From: Tissierellales bacterium | GTDB taxonomy: Bacteria > Bacillota > Clostridia > Tissierellales > Tissierellaceae | Direction: 5' to 3' | NCBI GenBank assembly: GCA_030146705.1 | Contig: JASLBE010000024.1 | Coordinates: 1 to 7,829 of the forward strand | DNA: 7,829 nt | In this document: one piece after another, positions 1-6,486 of the stretch | Numbering within the stretch: the first letter of the stretch is position 1 | Layout of the letters: each line of letters begins with the position of its first letter | Notes under the pieces: model-generated | The model's input: the letters and a program-made list of their open reading frames with translations, nothing else | The model's database searches: none | What the model was told of the DNA's origin: nothing | Made by a program: the position numbers and the translations under genes

Positions 1-558
1 CTTGTCTATACCACTTATAGTCTCCACTGTCCCTGCTATATCTATCTTCACTGGGTGGTTATAGTACATGGCATTTAAACAGTTGAAAAACACCCTCCAA
101 CTAGGGTCATCATCATACATCTTTATTTCTTGGGCTATAATCCCCTTTTCTTTTTCTACATTTTCTTCTGTAAAGTAGGGGCTTTGAACAAAACTAATTA
201 AATTTTCCAGGCCCTCATAAAAGTTTTCTGTACTTGAAAACAAGTAGGAAGTTTGATTAAAACCTGTAAATGCATTTACACTTGCCCCTAGCTCTGAAAA
301 TTTATCAAAAATATTTTTTTCAGGGTCTTCAAACAATTTGTGCTCTAAAAAATGGGCTATACCCTCTGGTAGCTTTAAGCTTTTATCTTCACCTATTGGA
401 ATAAATTCATTATCCACAGACCCATAGTCTGTAGCAAAATTTGCATACTGCTTACTATAACCTTTTTTAGGGACAAAGTATATGTCTAGGCCCATTTCAG
501 ACCTAGAATAATACATTTTTTCACCTAAATCAGGCTTATCATATATCCTTATATCCAT
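1..558 (-). CDS. ymfH: M16 family zinc metallopeptidase, YmfH-like (5' part; runs off the left edge)
   Basis: The first 186 codons of an M16 (insulinase/pitrilysin-type) peptidase are visible; the rest lies beyond base 1. The translation begins MDIRIYDKPDLGEKMYY and carries the inverted zinc motif HFLEH at residues 69-73 (zinc ligands His69 and His73, catalytic Glu72). A likely third ligand is Glu144 in IIAQEIKMYDDDPSWR. The motifs GASVNAFTGFNQTSY and SPYFTEENVEKEKGII are typical of the family. The ATG (558-556) overlaps the stop of the upstream ymfF-like gene as TAATG, so the pair is translationally coupled. An RBS, GGAGG at 570-566, sits 7 bases ahead. In Bacillus the active YmfH and inactive YmfF proteins are encoded side by side, and that pairing supports the name. 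Their substrate is not clear from the sequence. The family call is firm; the exact orthology is inferred from the pairing and the active/inactive split. Confidence 0.88.
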   Translation of the reverse strand, partial: MDIRIYDKPDLGEKMYYSRSEMGLDIYFVPKKGYSKQYANFATDYGSVDNEFIPIGEDKSLKLPEGIAHFLEHKLFEDPEKNIFDKFSELGASVNAFTGFNQTSYLFSSTENFYEGLENLISFVQSPYFTEENVEKEKGIIAQEIKMYDDDPSWRVFFNCLNAMYYNHPVKIDIAGTVETISGIDK

Positions 559-1832
559 TACTTTACCTCCTTGCTTTTAGGGCCTCTTAAGAAATAAATC
601 GTATCTAAGTCAATCTTCCCACTTGCTTGGATTATCTCTTCCCTAGTAACCTTTTCAATGTCTCTTATTTTTTCTTCTAAAGTCCTAGTATCTCCACTAA
701 TAATATTGTCAAACTCTATCTCTGTTAAACTGCCTATACTATCGTCTACAGAGTTAAAGGCAGAAACCATAGATTTTTTAGCAATTTCTATTTCCCTGTC
801 TGTAAAATTTCCCTGCTTCATATTTTCAAGTTCAAGTCCTATTATTTCCTTAGTTTTCTTAAACTTATCAAATTCTATACCCCCATCTACCATTAAAATA
901 GACTTATACTTATAGAGCCTTGAAACTACATAATAAGCTAGGCTTTCTTTTTCCCTAACATTTAAGAATAACTTAGAGTTAGGACCACCACCAAAAATAA
1001 CATTTGCAACTAATAATGGAGTATATAACTTATCTTCATAAGGTATTCCAGTCTTGTAAGCAAGAACAAGTTTTCCTTGATTAACATCTAAACTTTCTTC
1101 CACTTCCTTAATTTCTTCAACCCCACTTGGAACTAGCTCCCTAGTAAAGTCTAAAATATTATCTCTAGTACCAAAGTCCTTGGCTAAAAAGTATTCTTCT
1201 ATCTTCTCATTTTTACTTCCTGTATAAAAAATTTCAATAGGACTATCTACAAGGATTTTCTTGTAATGGTCATATAGGTTCCTTGCATTAATAGCCTCTA
1301 AATCTTCAATATATCCTAGGTTGGGAATACTAAAACTATCATCCTTACACATAATCTCAATAGCACGGTCTACAGCATATTCCCTCTTGTCGTTAATCTT
1401 ACTTTCTATCCTAAGTTTTAAATTTCTTTTTTCCTTTTTTATAACCTCTTCACTAAAGGCCTCATCTTCTACTTTAGGCCTGTAAACAACTTCGTTTAAA
1501 ATATCTAAAATTCCCGAAAGATAATCAGGGTCATTTAAATACTTATTGTCTACAAATTCTAAAGAAATACGGATTATTTGTTTATTTCCCCTAACCAAGA
1601 CTCCAACTCCCAGCTTGGCCCCATAAAGTTCTTCCAACCTTTTATGGATGGATATATTATCCCTATACTTTTCAGTCCCCCTCCTTAAAACTATAGACAG
1701 TAGGGCATTTTTAGTAACCTCTTCCCTATTTAAAGGCCTTACAATATAGTAGGCCAAAAGATTAGCCTTAAACTTACTAGTTTCTATTATATTAAAATTT
1801 ATTCCATTTCCAACTTCTCTTCTATTTTTCAA
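558..1832 (-). CDS. ymfF: M16 peptidase-like protein lacking the zinc motif, YmfF-like
   Basis: This 424-residue protein has the two-lobed M16 fold but no HxxEH. The equivalent place near residues 63-68 reads HKRLEE, so zinc catalysis is not expected. The C-terminal half keeps the M16 substrate-side R/Y motif: FLNVREKESLAYYVVSR, with Arg293 and Tyr300-Tyr301. This is the usual division of labour in YmfF/YmfH pairs: an inactive subunit supplies the R/Y region and the partner supplies the zinc site, probably as a heterodimer in the cytosol. The start chosen is TTG at 1832-1830, behind AGGAGGAGA (1845-1837). A longer reading to a TTG at 1883 would begin inside the upstream terminator and promoter, and its extra residues encode the RBS itself. 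The stop overlaps the ymfH start. Start codon confidence is good; the biological role is unknown. Confidence 0.85.
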   Translation of the reverse strand: MKNRREVGNGINFNIIETSKFKANLLAYYIVRPLNREEVTKNALLSIVLRRGTEKYRDNISIHKRLEELYGAKLGVGVLVRGNKQIIRISLEFVDNKYLNDPDYLSGILDILNEVVYRPKVEDEAFSEEVIKKEKRNLKLRIESKINDKREYAVDRAIEIMCKDDSFSIPNLGYIEDLEAINARNLYDHYKKILVDSPIEIFYTGSKNEKIEEYFLAKDFGTRDNILDFTRELVPSGVEEIKEVEESLDVNQGKLVLAYKTGIPYEDKLYTPLLVANVIFGGGPNSKLFLNVREKESLAYYVVSRLYKYKSILMVDGGIEFDKFKKTKEIIGLELENMKQGNFTDREIEIAKKSMVSAFNSVDDSIGSLTEIEFDNIISGDTRTLEEKIRDIEKVTREEIIQASGKIDLDTIYFLRGPKSKEVK

Positions 1833-1836
1833 AAAA

Positions 1837-1845
1837 TCTCCTCCT
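1837..1845 (-). promoter_or_regulatory. Ribosome binding site fixing the ymfF TTG start
   Basis: AGGAGGAGA on the minus strand; its AGGAGG core lies 7 bases upstream of TTG 1832-1830. It is the only good Shine-Dalgarno sequence in this region and rules out the more distal TTG at 1883. Confidence 0.8.
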
Positions 1846-1854
1846 ATAAAAGGT

Positions 1855-1883
1855 ATTATATATAAAAAATAAAGCCTTATCAA
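1855..1883 (-). promoter_or_regulatory. SigA-type promoter for ymfF-ymfH
   Basis: On the minus strand, TTGATA (1883-1878) is followed by exactly 17 bases and then TATAAT (1860-1855). This is close to the ideal vegetative promoter. The expected transcription start near 1848 leaves a leader of only about 16 bases before the TTG start, just enough to hold the RBS. The -35 box lies in the loop and 3' arm of the deoC terminator hairpin. Confidence 0.75.
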
Positions 1884-1899
1884 AAGATAAGACTTTATT
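1861..1899 (-). terminator. Rho-independent terminator of the pduL-deoC unit
   Basis: On the minus strand a 14-pair stem (arms 1899-1886 and 1881-1868) encloses a UUUU loop and is followed by a U-rich tail. The stem starts 3 bases after the deoC stop. One position is a U-G pair in minus-strand RNA but an A-C mismatch in plus-strand RNA, which fits use on the minus strand. The stem is AT-rich and probably only moderately strong. Confidence 0.8.
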
Positions 1900-1902
1900 G
1901 AA

Positions 1903-2550
1903 TTATAAAGATTTTATTATTTTTATACCTGCACTTGCACCAAGTCGTGTTGCTCCTGCATCTATCATAGCCTTGCTTGTTTCATAGTCTCTTATTCCAC
2001 CAGAGGCCTTAATTCCCATCTTGTTGCCCACTACTTCTTTCATTAGCTTTATATCGGCAACTGTTGCTCCTCCAGGTCCAAAACCTGTAGAAGTTTTAAC
2101 ATAATCTGCTCCAGCCTCCATAGATAACTCACAAGCCTTCTTTTTTTCATCTTCTGTTAAATAGCAAGTCTCTATAATTACCTTAACCAAGGCTTTTTCT
2201 ATTGCTTCAGCTACAACAGCCTTAATATCTTCTAAAACAAGACCATAGTCCCCATTTTTTAAAGCTGGTATATTTATTACCATATCAAGTTCTGTAGCAC
2301 CGTCCTCTAGGGCAAGTCTTGCCTCTAAAGCCTTAACTTCTTTTTTATTATTTCCCAAGGGAAAACCTATCACTGTGGCTATTTCAACATCGGAACCAGC
2401 CAGTATCTCACTAGACAAGGCCACATAATATGGGTTTACACAAACTGATTTAAAGCCATATTCCATAGCCTCTCTACATAGATCCTCTACATCTTCCTTA
2501 CTAGCACTTGCCTTTAATAGGGTATGGTCTATCATTTTCGCCAGGTCCAT
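1903..2550 (-). CDS. deoC: Deoxyribose-phosphate aldolase
   Basis: DeoC cleaves 2-deoxy-D-ribose 5-phosphate to acetaldehyde and D-glyceraldehyde 3-phosphate in the cytosol. The 215-residue protein is a complete class I aldolase of TIM-barrel type and has the usual Gram-positive length. The Schiff-base lysine is Lys152 in VKTSTGFGPGGAT. The second essential lysine is Lys181 in GIKASGGIRDYET. The conserved aspartate is Asp89 in ELDMVIN, and IDHTLLK near the N-terminus is also typical. The ATG at 2550 has GGAGG (2560-2556) 5 bases upstream. The gene begins 14 bases after the pduL stop, so both are almost certainly on one transcript that ends at the hairpin just past the deoC stop. No other deo gene (deoA, deoB, deoD, deoR) is in the window. 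Confidence 0.97.
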   Translation of the reverse strand: MDLAKMIDHTLLKASASKEDVEDLCREAMEYGFKSVCVNPYYVALSSEILAGSDVEIATVIGFPLGNNKKEVKALEARLALEDGATELDMVINIPALKNGDYGLVLEDIKAVVAEAIEKALVKVIIETCYLTEDEKKKACELSMEAGADYVKTSTGFGPGGATVADIKLMKEVVGNKMGIKASGGIRDYETSKAMIDAGATRLGASAGIKIIKSL

Positions 2551-2564
2551 AAAAACCTCCTAGA

Positions 2565-3137
2565 TTACTTTACTAAAGTAACAATGTCTCCATTTTTAAT
2601 TCCTGCTGCATTTCCTTCTTCCATATCAACATGCATTTCTAGTTTGTAGTTATCTCCAACCCTAACTAAAACATTGTCAAAAGTAAGCCCTCTCTCTCCT
2701 GGAACAACTACTTTTACCTTGTCTTTATCCTTAACTCCAAACTCTTCTCCATCCTTAGTGTGCATATGGATGTGTCTTGCAGCAACTATTACACCCTTAT
2801 CTATAGTAACTTCTCCTTTAGGTCCTATTATTTTTGCACCAGGAGTTCCTTCTATATCTCCTGAATCTCTTATTACAGAATCAACCCTTAATGTAAAAGC
2901 ATCAGATACAGATACTTCAACTTGAGTATTAGCCCTAACTGGTCCTAAAATTCTTACTCCTTTTAAAGTACCTTTTGGTCCTTCAATATCTACCTTTTCA
3001 TCACAAGCAAATTGTCCTGGTTGTGATAAATCCTTGATTGGTGTTAATTCATATCCTTCACCAAAAAGTACTTCTAAGTCCTCTTGGCTTAAATGTATAT
3101 GTTTGTTTGACATAGCTATTGGTAATTCGTTTCTCAT
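2565..3137 (-). CDS. pduL: PduL-type phosphate acyltransferase (phosphotransacylase)
   Basis: PduL-family enzymes interconvert acyl-CoA plus phosphate and acyl-phosphate plus CoA, and can replace the unrelated Pta. The 190-residue protein shows the paired zinc-binding motifs NKHIHL (His13, His15) and RHIHM (His122, His124), and the C-terminal EMHVDMEEGNA (His169). It also has PGQFACDEKVD and a repeated LGP/IGPKG element, as expected for the duplicated barrel. There is no N-terminal encapsulation peptide of the microcompartment type: the first motif starts at residue 11. It is therefore probably a free cytosolic enzyme acting on acetyl-CoA or propionyl-CoA; substrate choice cannot be read from the sequence. 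The ATG at 3137 is 8 bases after AGGGGG (3151-3146). A TTG one codon earlier (3140) is possible but worse spaced. It lies immediately upstream of deoC. Confidence 0.93.
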   Translation of the reverse strand: MRNELPIAMSNKHIHLSQEDLEVLFGEGYELTPIKDLSQPGQFACDEKVDIEGPKGTLKGVRILGPVRANTQVEVSVSDAFTLRVDSVIRDSGDIEGTPGAKIIGPKGEVTIDKGVIVAARHIHMHTKDGEEFGVKDKDKVKVVVPGERGLTFDNVLVRVGDNYKLEMHVDMEEGNAAGIKNGDIVTLVK

Positions 3138-3190
3138 CAATAAATCCCCCTATATTTTCCTTTTTCTTTTTAATTTTTACACTGTATAAT

Positions 3191-3219
3191 ATTATAATCC
3201 TTTTCTATCAAAAAATCAA
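3191..3219 (-). promoter_or_regulatory. Promoter for pduL-deoC
   Basis: Minus strand: TTGATT (3219-3214), 17 bases, TATAAT (3196-3191). A second overlapping pair, TTGATA then 17 bases then TATACA, begins about 10 bases downstream and could give a second start. The -35 begins 7 bases after the aroA stop. I see no convincing terminator between aroA and this promoter, so some read-through from aroA is possible. The predicted leader is about 45 bases and purine-rich. Confidence 0.65.
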
Positions 3220-3226
3220 AGATACT

Positions 3227-4450
3227 TTACCCTATGGACTGGTTTAATAATAGACTTTTAAAATTTGGAAAAGATATATTTGCAGCTTCCTCGCCAAACA
3301 CTTTAGACTCTCCACCTACTATACTAGCCATAATCTCAAAGGCCATATAGATCCTATGGTCTTCAAAGGAGGAAACTTTTGCTTCTTTAAGCCTAGAACC
3401 TCCCTTGACCCTAAAGCCATCTTCGTATTCAGTAACCTGAGCATTAAATTCCTTTAAATTATGGCAAATGGCCCTTATCCTATCTGTTTCCTTAACCCTT
3501 AATTCACCAGCACCCAACACAAGAGAATCCCCTTCTATAAAGGCAGCTAAAACTGCTAAAATTGGAATTTCATCTATCAGCCTACCAATGATTTCCCCCT
3601 TAATTTCAAAAGGTCTTAGCTGGGAGTAGCTACTATATAGGTCCCCTATATCCTCATTGTTTACAAGCCTCCTATTTTTTATTTCAACCTCTCCTCCTAT
3701 TTCCTTTAGTATATCCAAAATACCAGTCCTAGTTTCATTTAAGCCTAGGTTCCTAATTAAAATATTATAGTCCTTATCAATTAAAGACTTGACTATAAAA
3801 TAAGCAGCAGAAGATATATCCGAAGGAATTATAAGCTTATTGACCATCCAGGCCTTATCCCTAAAATATTTTAACATCCTTTCAGTGTGGTCCCTAGTAA
3901 CAACTTTTTCTCTAACCCTGCTTTTAGAATTAGAATAAATATCAGCTAAGAGGATGGCAGACTTTACTTGGGCACTTCCAACCTTCATCTCATAGTCTAT
4001 GCTTCTTATTTGTCCTCCAGCTTTAATATAAAGTGGAGGCCTATTATTATCCTTGGAATAAATCCTCCCCCCCATTAAGGTTAGGGGTTCTATTATTCTT
4101 TTCATAGGTCTCTTAGATAGTGATTTATCCCCTATTAAGATAGCATCAAATTCTTGGCCTATTAAAATCCCCGCCATAAGTCTCATAGTAGTTCCTGAAT
4201 TTCCACAGTCTAGAGGTTTTTTAGGGGCCTTTAACCCAAACTTTCCAACCCCATAAACTAGGCATATTTTATTTTTTTCATCTAGGTCTATCCTCACACC
4301 CATTTCCCTAAAACAAGCAATAGTCCTCATAACATCTTCAGAAACCAAAATATTATTAATTTCTACCACTCCCTTGCTAATAGCTGCAAGCATTATGGCC
4401 CTGTGAGAAATAGACTTGTCACCAGGAATTATAATTTCCCTATAATCCAT
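3227..4450 (-). CDS. aroA: 3-phosphoshikimate 1-carboxyvinyltransferase (EPSP synthase), with an internal shortening
   Basis: AroA joins shikimate-3-phosphate and phosphoenolpyruvate to give EPSP, the step before chorismate synthase. The 407-residue protein has PGDKSISHR (Lys12, Ser13, Arg17), CGNSGTTMR (81-90), GDKSLSKRPM (108-116), GSAQVKSA (158-165), TRDHTERML (185-193), DEIP with the catalytic Asp293, VKETDR (Lys320, Glu321, Arg324) and EDHRIYMAF (363-371). Between LKYF (193-196) and the PSDISSAAYF element (209-218) only about 12 residues remain. Family members such as E. coli AroA have about 27 at the same place, so one strand-turn-strand part of a domain repeat seems missing. The usual PGD there is PSD. 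The frame is intact throughout. The ATG at 4450 follows the aroC stop by one base, with GGGAG inside the aroC end. Function is likely but not certain because of the gap. Confidence 0.92.
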   Translation of the reverse strand: MDYREIIIPGDKSISHRAIMLAAISKGVVEINNILVSEDVMRTIACFREMGVRIDLDEKNKICLVYGVGKFGLKAPKKPLDCGNSGTTMRLMAGILIGQEFDAILIGDKSLSKRPMKRIIEPLTLMGGRIYSKDNNRPPLYIKAGGQIRSIDYEMKVGSAQVKSAILLADIYSNSKSRVREKVVTRDHTERMLKYFRDKAWMVNKLIIPSDISSAAYFIVKSLIDKDYNILIRNLGLNETRTGILDILKEIGGEVEIKNRRLVNNEDIGDLYSSYSQLRPFEIKGEIIGRLIDEIPILAVLAAFIEGDSLVLGAGELRVKETDRIRAICHNLKEFNAQVTEYEDGFRVKGGSRLKEAKVSSFEDHRIYMAFEIMASIVGGESKVFGEEAANISFPNFKSLLLNQSIG

Positions 4451-4451
4451 A

Positions 4452-5579
4452 TTATTTCTCCCTTACATATTCCATATATTTATTGTATCTTTCTACTATT
4501 TCTTCCTTAAAATCTCCAGAAATCACCCTTAAAAACTCATCCATTAAAACTATGGCCACCACATTTTCAGCCACAACACTACAGGCTGGAACTGCAGTAA
4601 TATCTGACCTTTCATACCTAGTTTTAGCCTCTTGCTTAGTATTTATATCTATTGTAGCAAGCCCCTTTTTCAAGGTTGGAATTGGTTTCATAGTCAACCT
4701 TATAACTAGGTCATCTCCCGTAGACATTCCACCCTCTATTCCTCCAGCAAAATTTTGCCTTCTCAAAAATCCTCTTCCTTTTTCATAAAATATCTCATCT
4801 TGATAACTCGCCCCATCAATAGAGCCTGACCTTGTGCCCTGACCAAATTCAACAGCTTTTATGCCTTGAATTCCCATAAGACTCTGGGATATTTTCCCAT
4901 CTAATTTCCTATCCCAGTTAACATAAGAACCTAGGCCTAAAGGTAGGTTTTTAACTATTAGTTCTACCTGTCCACCTAGGGAATTTCCATCTAGCTTAGC
5001 CCCTTCTATTTCTCCTATGGCTCTTTTTTCAAAATTTTTATCAACTGTTCTAATTGGCGAACTATCTACAAGGTCAAAAGCTTCCATCCTTAAGCCATTA
5101 TAGTAATTTATCTCTGACTTAGACCTTCCAAGGCTTATAACGTGAGAGTATATTTCTATATTAAATACCCTAAGAAACTCTTTACAAAAAGCCCCTACCC
5201 CTACCCTAGTTGCTGTCTCTCTGGCAGATGCCCTCTCTAAAATATTCCTTGCACCCTCTTGGTTATACTTAATAAGACCTACCAAATCACTATGGCCAGG
5301 CCTAGGCTTAAAAACTTCCTCTAAGGGTATGTTTCTCCCCCTATTTTTAATGGTAAAGCTTATAGGGTTACCCGTAGTTTTTCCCTTGCTTAAACCTGAT
5401 AGGACTTCTATTTCATCTTTTTCTATTGCCATCCTTGCAGACCTACCATAGCCTAATTGCCTCCTAGTAAGTTCCTTATTCACCCTATTAATATCAATTT
5501 CAATATTGGCTGGAAAACCTTCTATAATTCCAGTTAATTTTTCCCCATGGGATTCTCCTGCTGTTAAAAACCTAACCAT
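4452..5579 (-). CDS. aroC: Chorismate synthase
   Basis: AroC removes phosphate from EPSP to make chorismate, the branch point for aromatic amino acids, folate and quinones. It needs reduced FMN, which is not consumed overall. The 375-residue protein carries the family signatures GESHG (residues 8-12, His11), RRQLGYGRS, RPGHSD (93-98, His96), ERASARETATR (115-125), FGQGTRSGS and, near the C-terminus, RYERSDITAVPA. Length is normal and no key motif is missing. The ATG at 5579 is chosen because GGAGG (5589-5585) lies 5 bases upstream. An ATG four codons earlier (5591) would place that RBS inside the coding region. The stop is one base from the aroA start, so the two are translationally linked. 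Expression probably depends on read-through of the leader hairpin at 5599-5622. Confidence 0.97.
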   Translation of the reverse strand: MVRFLTAGESHGEKLTGIIEGFPANIEIDINRVNKELTRRQLGYGRSARMAIEKDEIEVLSGLSKGKTTGNPISFTIKNRGRNIPLEEVFKPRPGHSDLVGLIKYNQEGARNILERASARETATRVGVGAFCKEFLRVFNIEIYSHVISLGRSKSEINYYNGLRMEAFDLVDSSPIRTVDKNFEKRAIGEIEGAKLDGNSLGGQVELIVKNLPLGLGSYVNWDRKLDGKISQSLMGIQGIKAVEFGQGTRSGSIDGASYQDEIFYEKGRGFLRRQNFAGGIEGGMSTGDDLVIRLTMKPIPTLKKGLATIDINTKQEAKTRYERSDITAVPACSVVAENVVAIVLMDEFLRVISGDFKEEIVERYNKYMEYVREK

Positions 5580-5584
5580 AACTA

Positions 5585-5589
5585 CCTCC
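5585..5589 (-). promoter_or_regulatory. Ribosome binding site fixing the aroC start
   Basis: GGAGG on the minus strand, 5 bases ahead of ATG 5579-5577. It decides against the ATG at 5591, which overlaps this site. Confidence 0.85.
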
Positions 5590-5594
5590 ATTAG

Positions 5595-5622
5595 AAAAAG
5601 GCTCCTGGTTTAATAGGAGCCT
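5595..5622 (-). terminator. Intrinsic terminator in the aroC leader (probable attenuator)
   Basis: Minus-strand stem AGGCTCCT (5622-5615), an 8-base loop, AGGAGCCT (5606-5599), then a short run of U. The hairpin has a GC-rich 8-pair stem, unusual in this AT-rich DNA. It ends 5 bases before the aroC RBS and lies downstream of the only good promoter, so aroC mRNA must pass through it. An overlapping alternative pairing is possible in 5632-5607: GGATTAACTTAG against CTATTAAACC, with a mismatch and a two-base bulge. That pairing would tie up the 5' arm and act as an antiterminator. No leader peptide with an ATG and no T-box sequence are visible. The hairpin is seen; the switching is inferred. Confidence 0.7.
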
Positions 5623-5665
5623 AAGTTAATCCTTTATAATAAATTCTAAACTCTATAACAAATAT

Positions 5666-5693
5666 ATTATATAATAGTTAGAAAATTTGTAAA
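5666..5693 (-). promoter_or_regulatory. Promoter for aroC-aroA
   Basis: Minus strand: TTTACA (5693-5688), 16 bases, TATAAT (5671-5666). The expected start is near 5659, giving a leader of about 80 bases that contains the hairpin at 5599-5622. It follows directly after the nitroreductase terminator, so aroC begins a new unit. Confidence 0.7.
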
Positions 5694-5708
5694 CTATGTA
5701 TAGAATAT

Positions 5709-5737
5709 AAAAGCAAGTATACCTTACATATACTTGC
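5709..5737 (-). terminator. Rho-independent terminator of the nitroreductase gene
   Basis: Minus strand: a perfect 9-pair stem (arms 5737-5729 and 5721-5713) with a 7-base loop, then TTTTATA. It starts 8 bases after the nitroreductase stop. The tail is short, so termination may be partial. Confidence 0.75.
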
Positions 5738-5745
5738 CAAAAATA

Positions 5746-6432
5746 TTATTCAACCCACTCTATTACATCTTCCCTATAGTTTCTCTTAAAATCTTCTCTT
5801 ATTATACTTGGGTCTGCATATCCAACTGCTAGAAGAACAGATACACTATATTCATTCCTATTTAAAACTCCCTCATCTTCTAGAAGACGTTCTAATTCTT
5901 TTTCATTATATTCTTCTATTGGACAAGTAGCAACTCCAATTTGGCTTGCTGCTGTTATCATTGTTGCTAGTGGTAGGTAGGATTGTCTCCATGACCAATG
6001 GTAGATTGACATTGTATCATAAACAGAACTACTTTCTCTTTCTTGGAATTTCCTAAAGCCTTCCTTAACAGCCTTGGCTTGACTATCATTTAACTTTTGA
6101 ACATCTCTTAGCATATGGTTTACATAACCAGAACTATACCTTAATTCACTACTATTTTTTGCTAGGATAACAATTACCTTATCAGCAGTTTTCATAGCTG
6201 TTGCCAATCTTGGTGCTGTATCAAATATTTTATCCTTAAGCTCCTTGTTTTCTATAGCTAAAAATTTCCAAGGCTCAAATCCAAATGAACTTGGTGTTAA
6301 CTTTCCTGCTTCCAATATAAATTCCATATCAGACCTTGAAACTTCTCTACTTGTATCAAATTTTTTACATGCAAATCTTGAACCGTAAGCTTTTAAAAAT
6401 TCTTCTTTCCTTTGCTCCATATCTAATGCCAT
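5746..6432 (-). CDS. Nitroreductase-family FMN oxidoreductase (NAD(P)H-dependent)
   Basis: This 228-residue protein belongs to the NfsB-like nitroreductase family, FMN-binding homodimers that reduce nitro, quinone or similar substrates with NAD(P)H. The N-terminal region SRFACKKFDTSREVSRSDM matches the flavin phosphate-binding start (Arg19). TPSSFGFEPWKFLAIE (46-61) is the characteristic second FMN motif. SYLPLATMITAASQIG followed by VATCPIEEY (151-175) is the helix and loop of the conserved C-terminal part. Length is normal. The ATG at 6432 has AAGGAG (6447-6442) 9 bases upstream; an internal ATG at codon 5 has no better RBS. The gene is 54 bases downstream of lit, has its own promoter candidate and ends in a hairpin. 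The physiological substrate cannot be predicted and no redox partner lies nearby. Confidence 0.93.
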   Translation of the reverse strand: MALDMEQRKEEFLKAYGSRFACKKFDTSREVSRSDMEFILEAGKLTPSSFGFEPWKFLAIENKELKDKIFDTAPRLATAMKTADKVIVILAKNSSELRYSSGYVNHMLRDVQKLNDSQAKAVKEGFRKFQERESSSVYDTMSIYHWSWRQSYLPLATMITAASQIGVATCPIEEYNEKELERLLEDEGVLNRNEYSVSVLLAVGYADPSIIREDFKRNYREDVIEWVE

Positions 6433-6452
6433 ATTTTATCACTCCTTCTAAG

Positions 6453-6481
6453 ATTTTAAATTTCTTTAACATTTTTCTCAA
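6453..6481 (-). promoter_or_regulatory. Candidate promoter for the nitroreductase gene
   Basis: Minus strand: TTGAGA (6481-6476), 17 bases, TAAAAT (6458-6453), within the 54-base gap after the lit-like gene. Each box has one or two departures from consensus. No terminator separates it from lit, so co-transcription is also possible. Confidence 0.5.
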
Positions 6482-6486
6482 CCTAC

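Noticed and set aside
1833..1883. N-terminal extension of the ymfF-like protein from a TTG at 1883
   Set aside because: It starts inside the terminator loop and the -35 box, and encodes the RBS itself; a well-spaced RBS supports TTG 1832.
3141..3226. Terminator between aroA and pduL
   Set aside because: Short TATC/GATA and ATAATATTAT repeats are present, but no stable stem with a U tail can be drawn.
4483..4788. Open frame on the plus strand opposite aroC
   Set aside because: It is antisense to the conserved C-terminal part of chorismate synthase, has no RBS, and the translation matches nothing recognisable.
5580..5591. ATG at 5591 as the aroC start
   Set aside because: The GGAGG at 5589-5585 would be coding, and no RBS precedes 5591 (terminator hairpin instead). 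The family begins close to the GESHG motif, which fits ATG 5579.
5580..5660. T-box riboswitch in the aroC leader
   Set aside because: The leader is only about 80 bases and has no T-box consensus or specifier stem.
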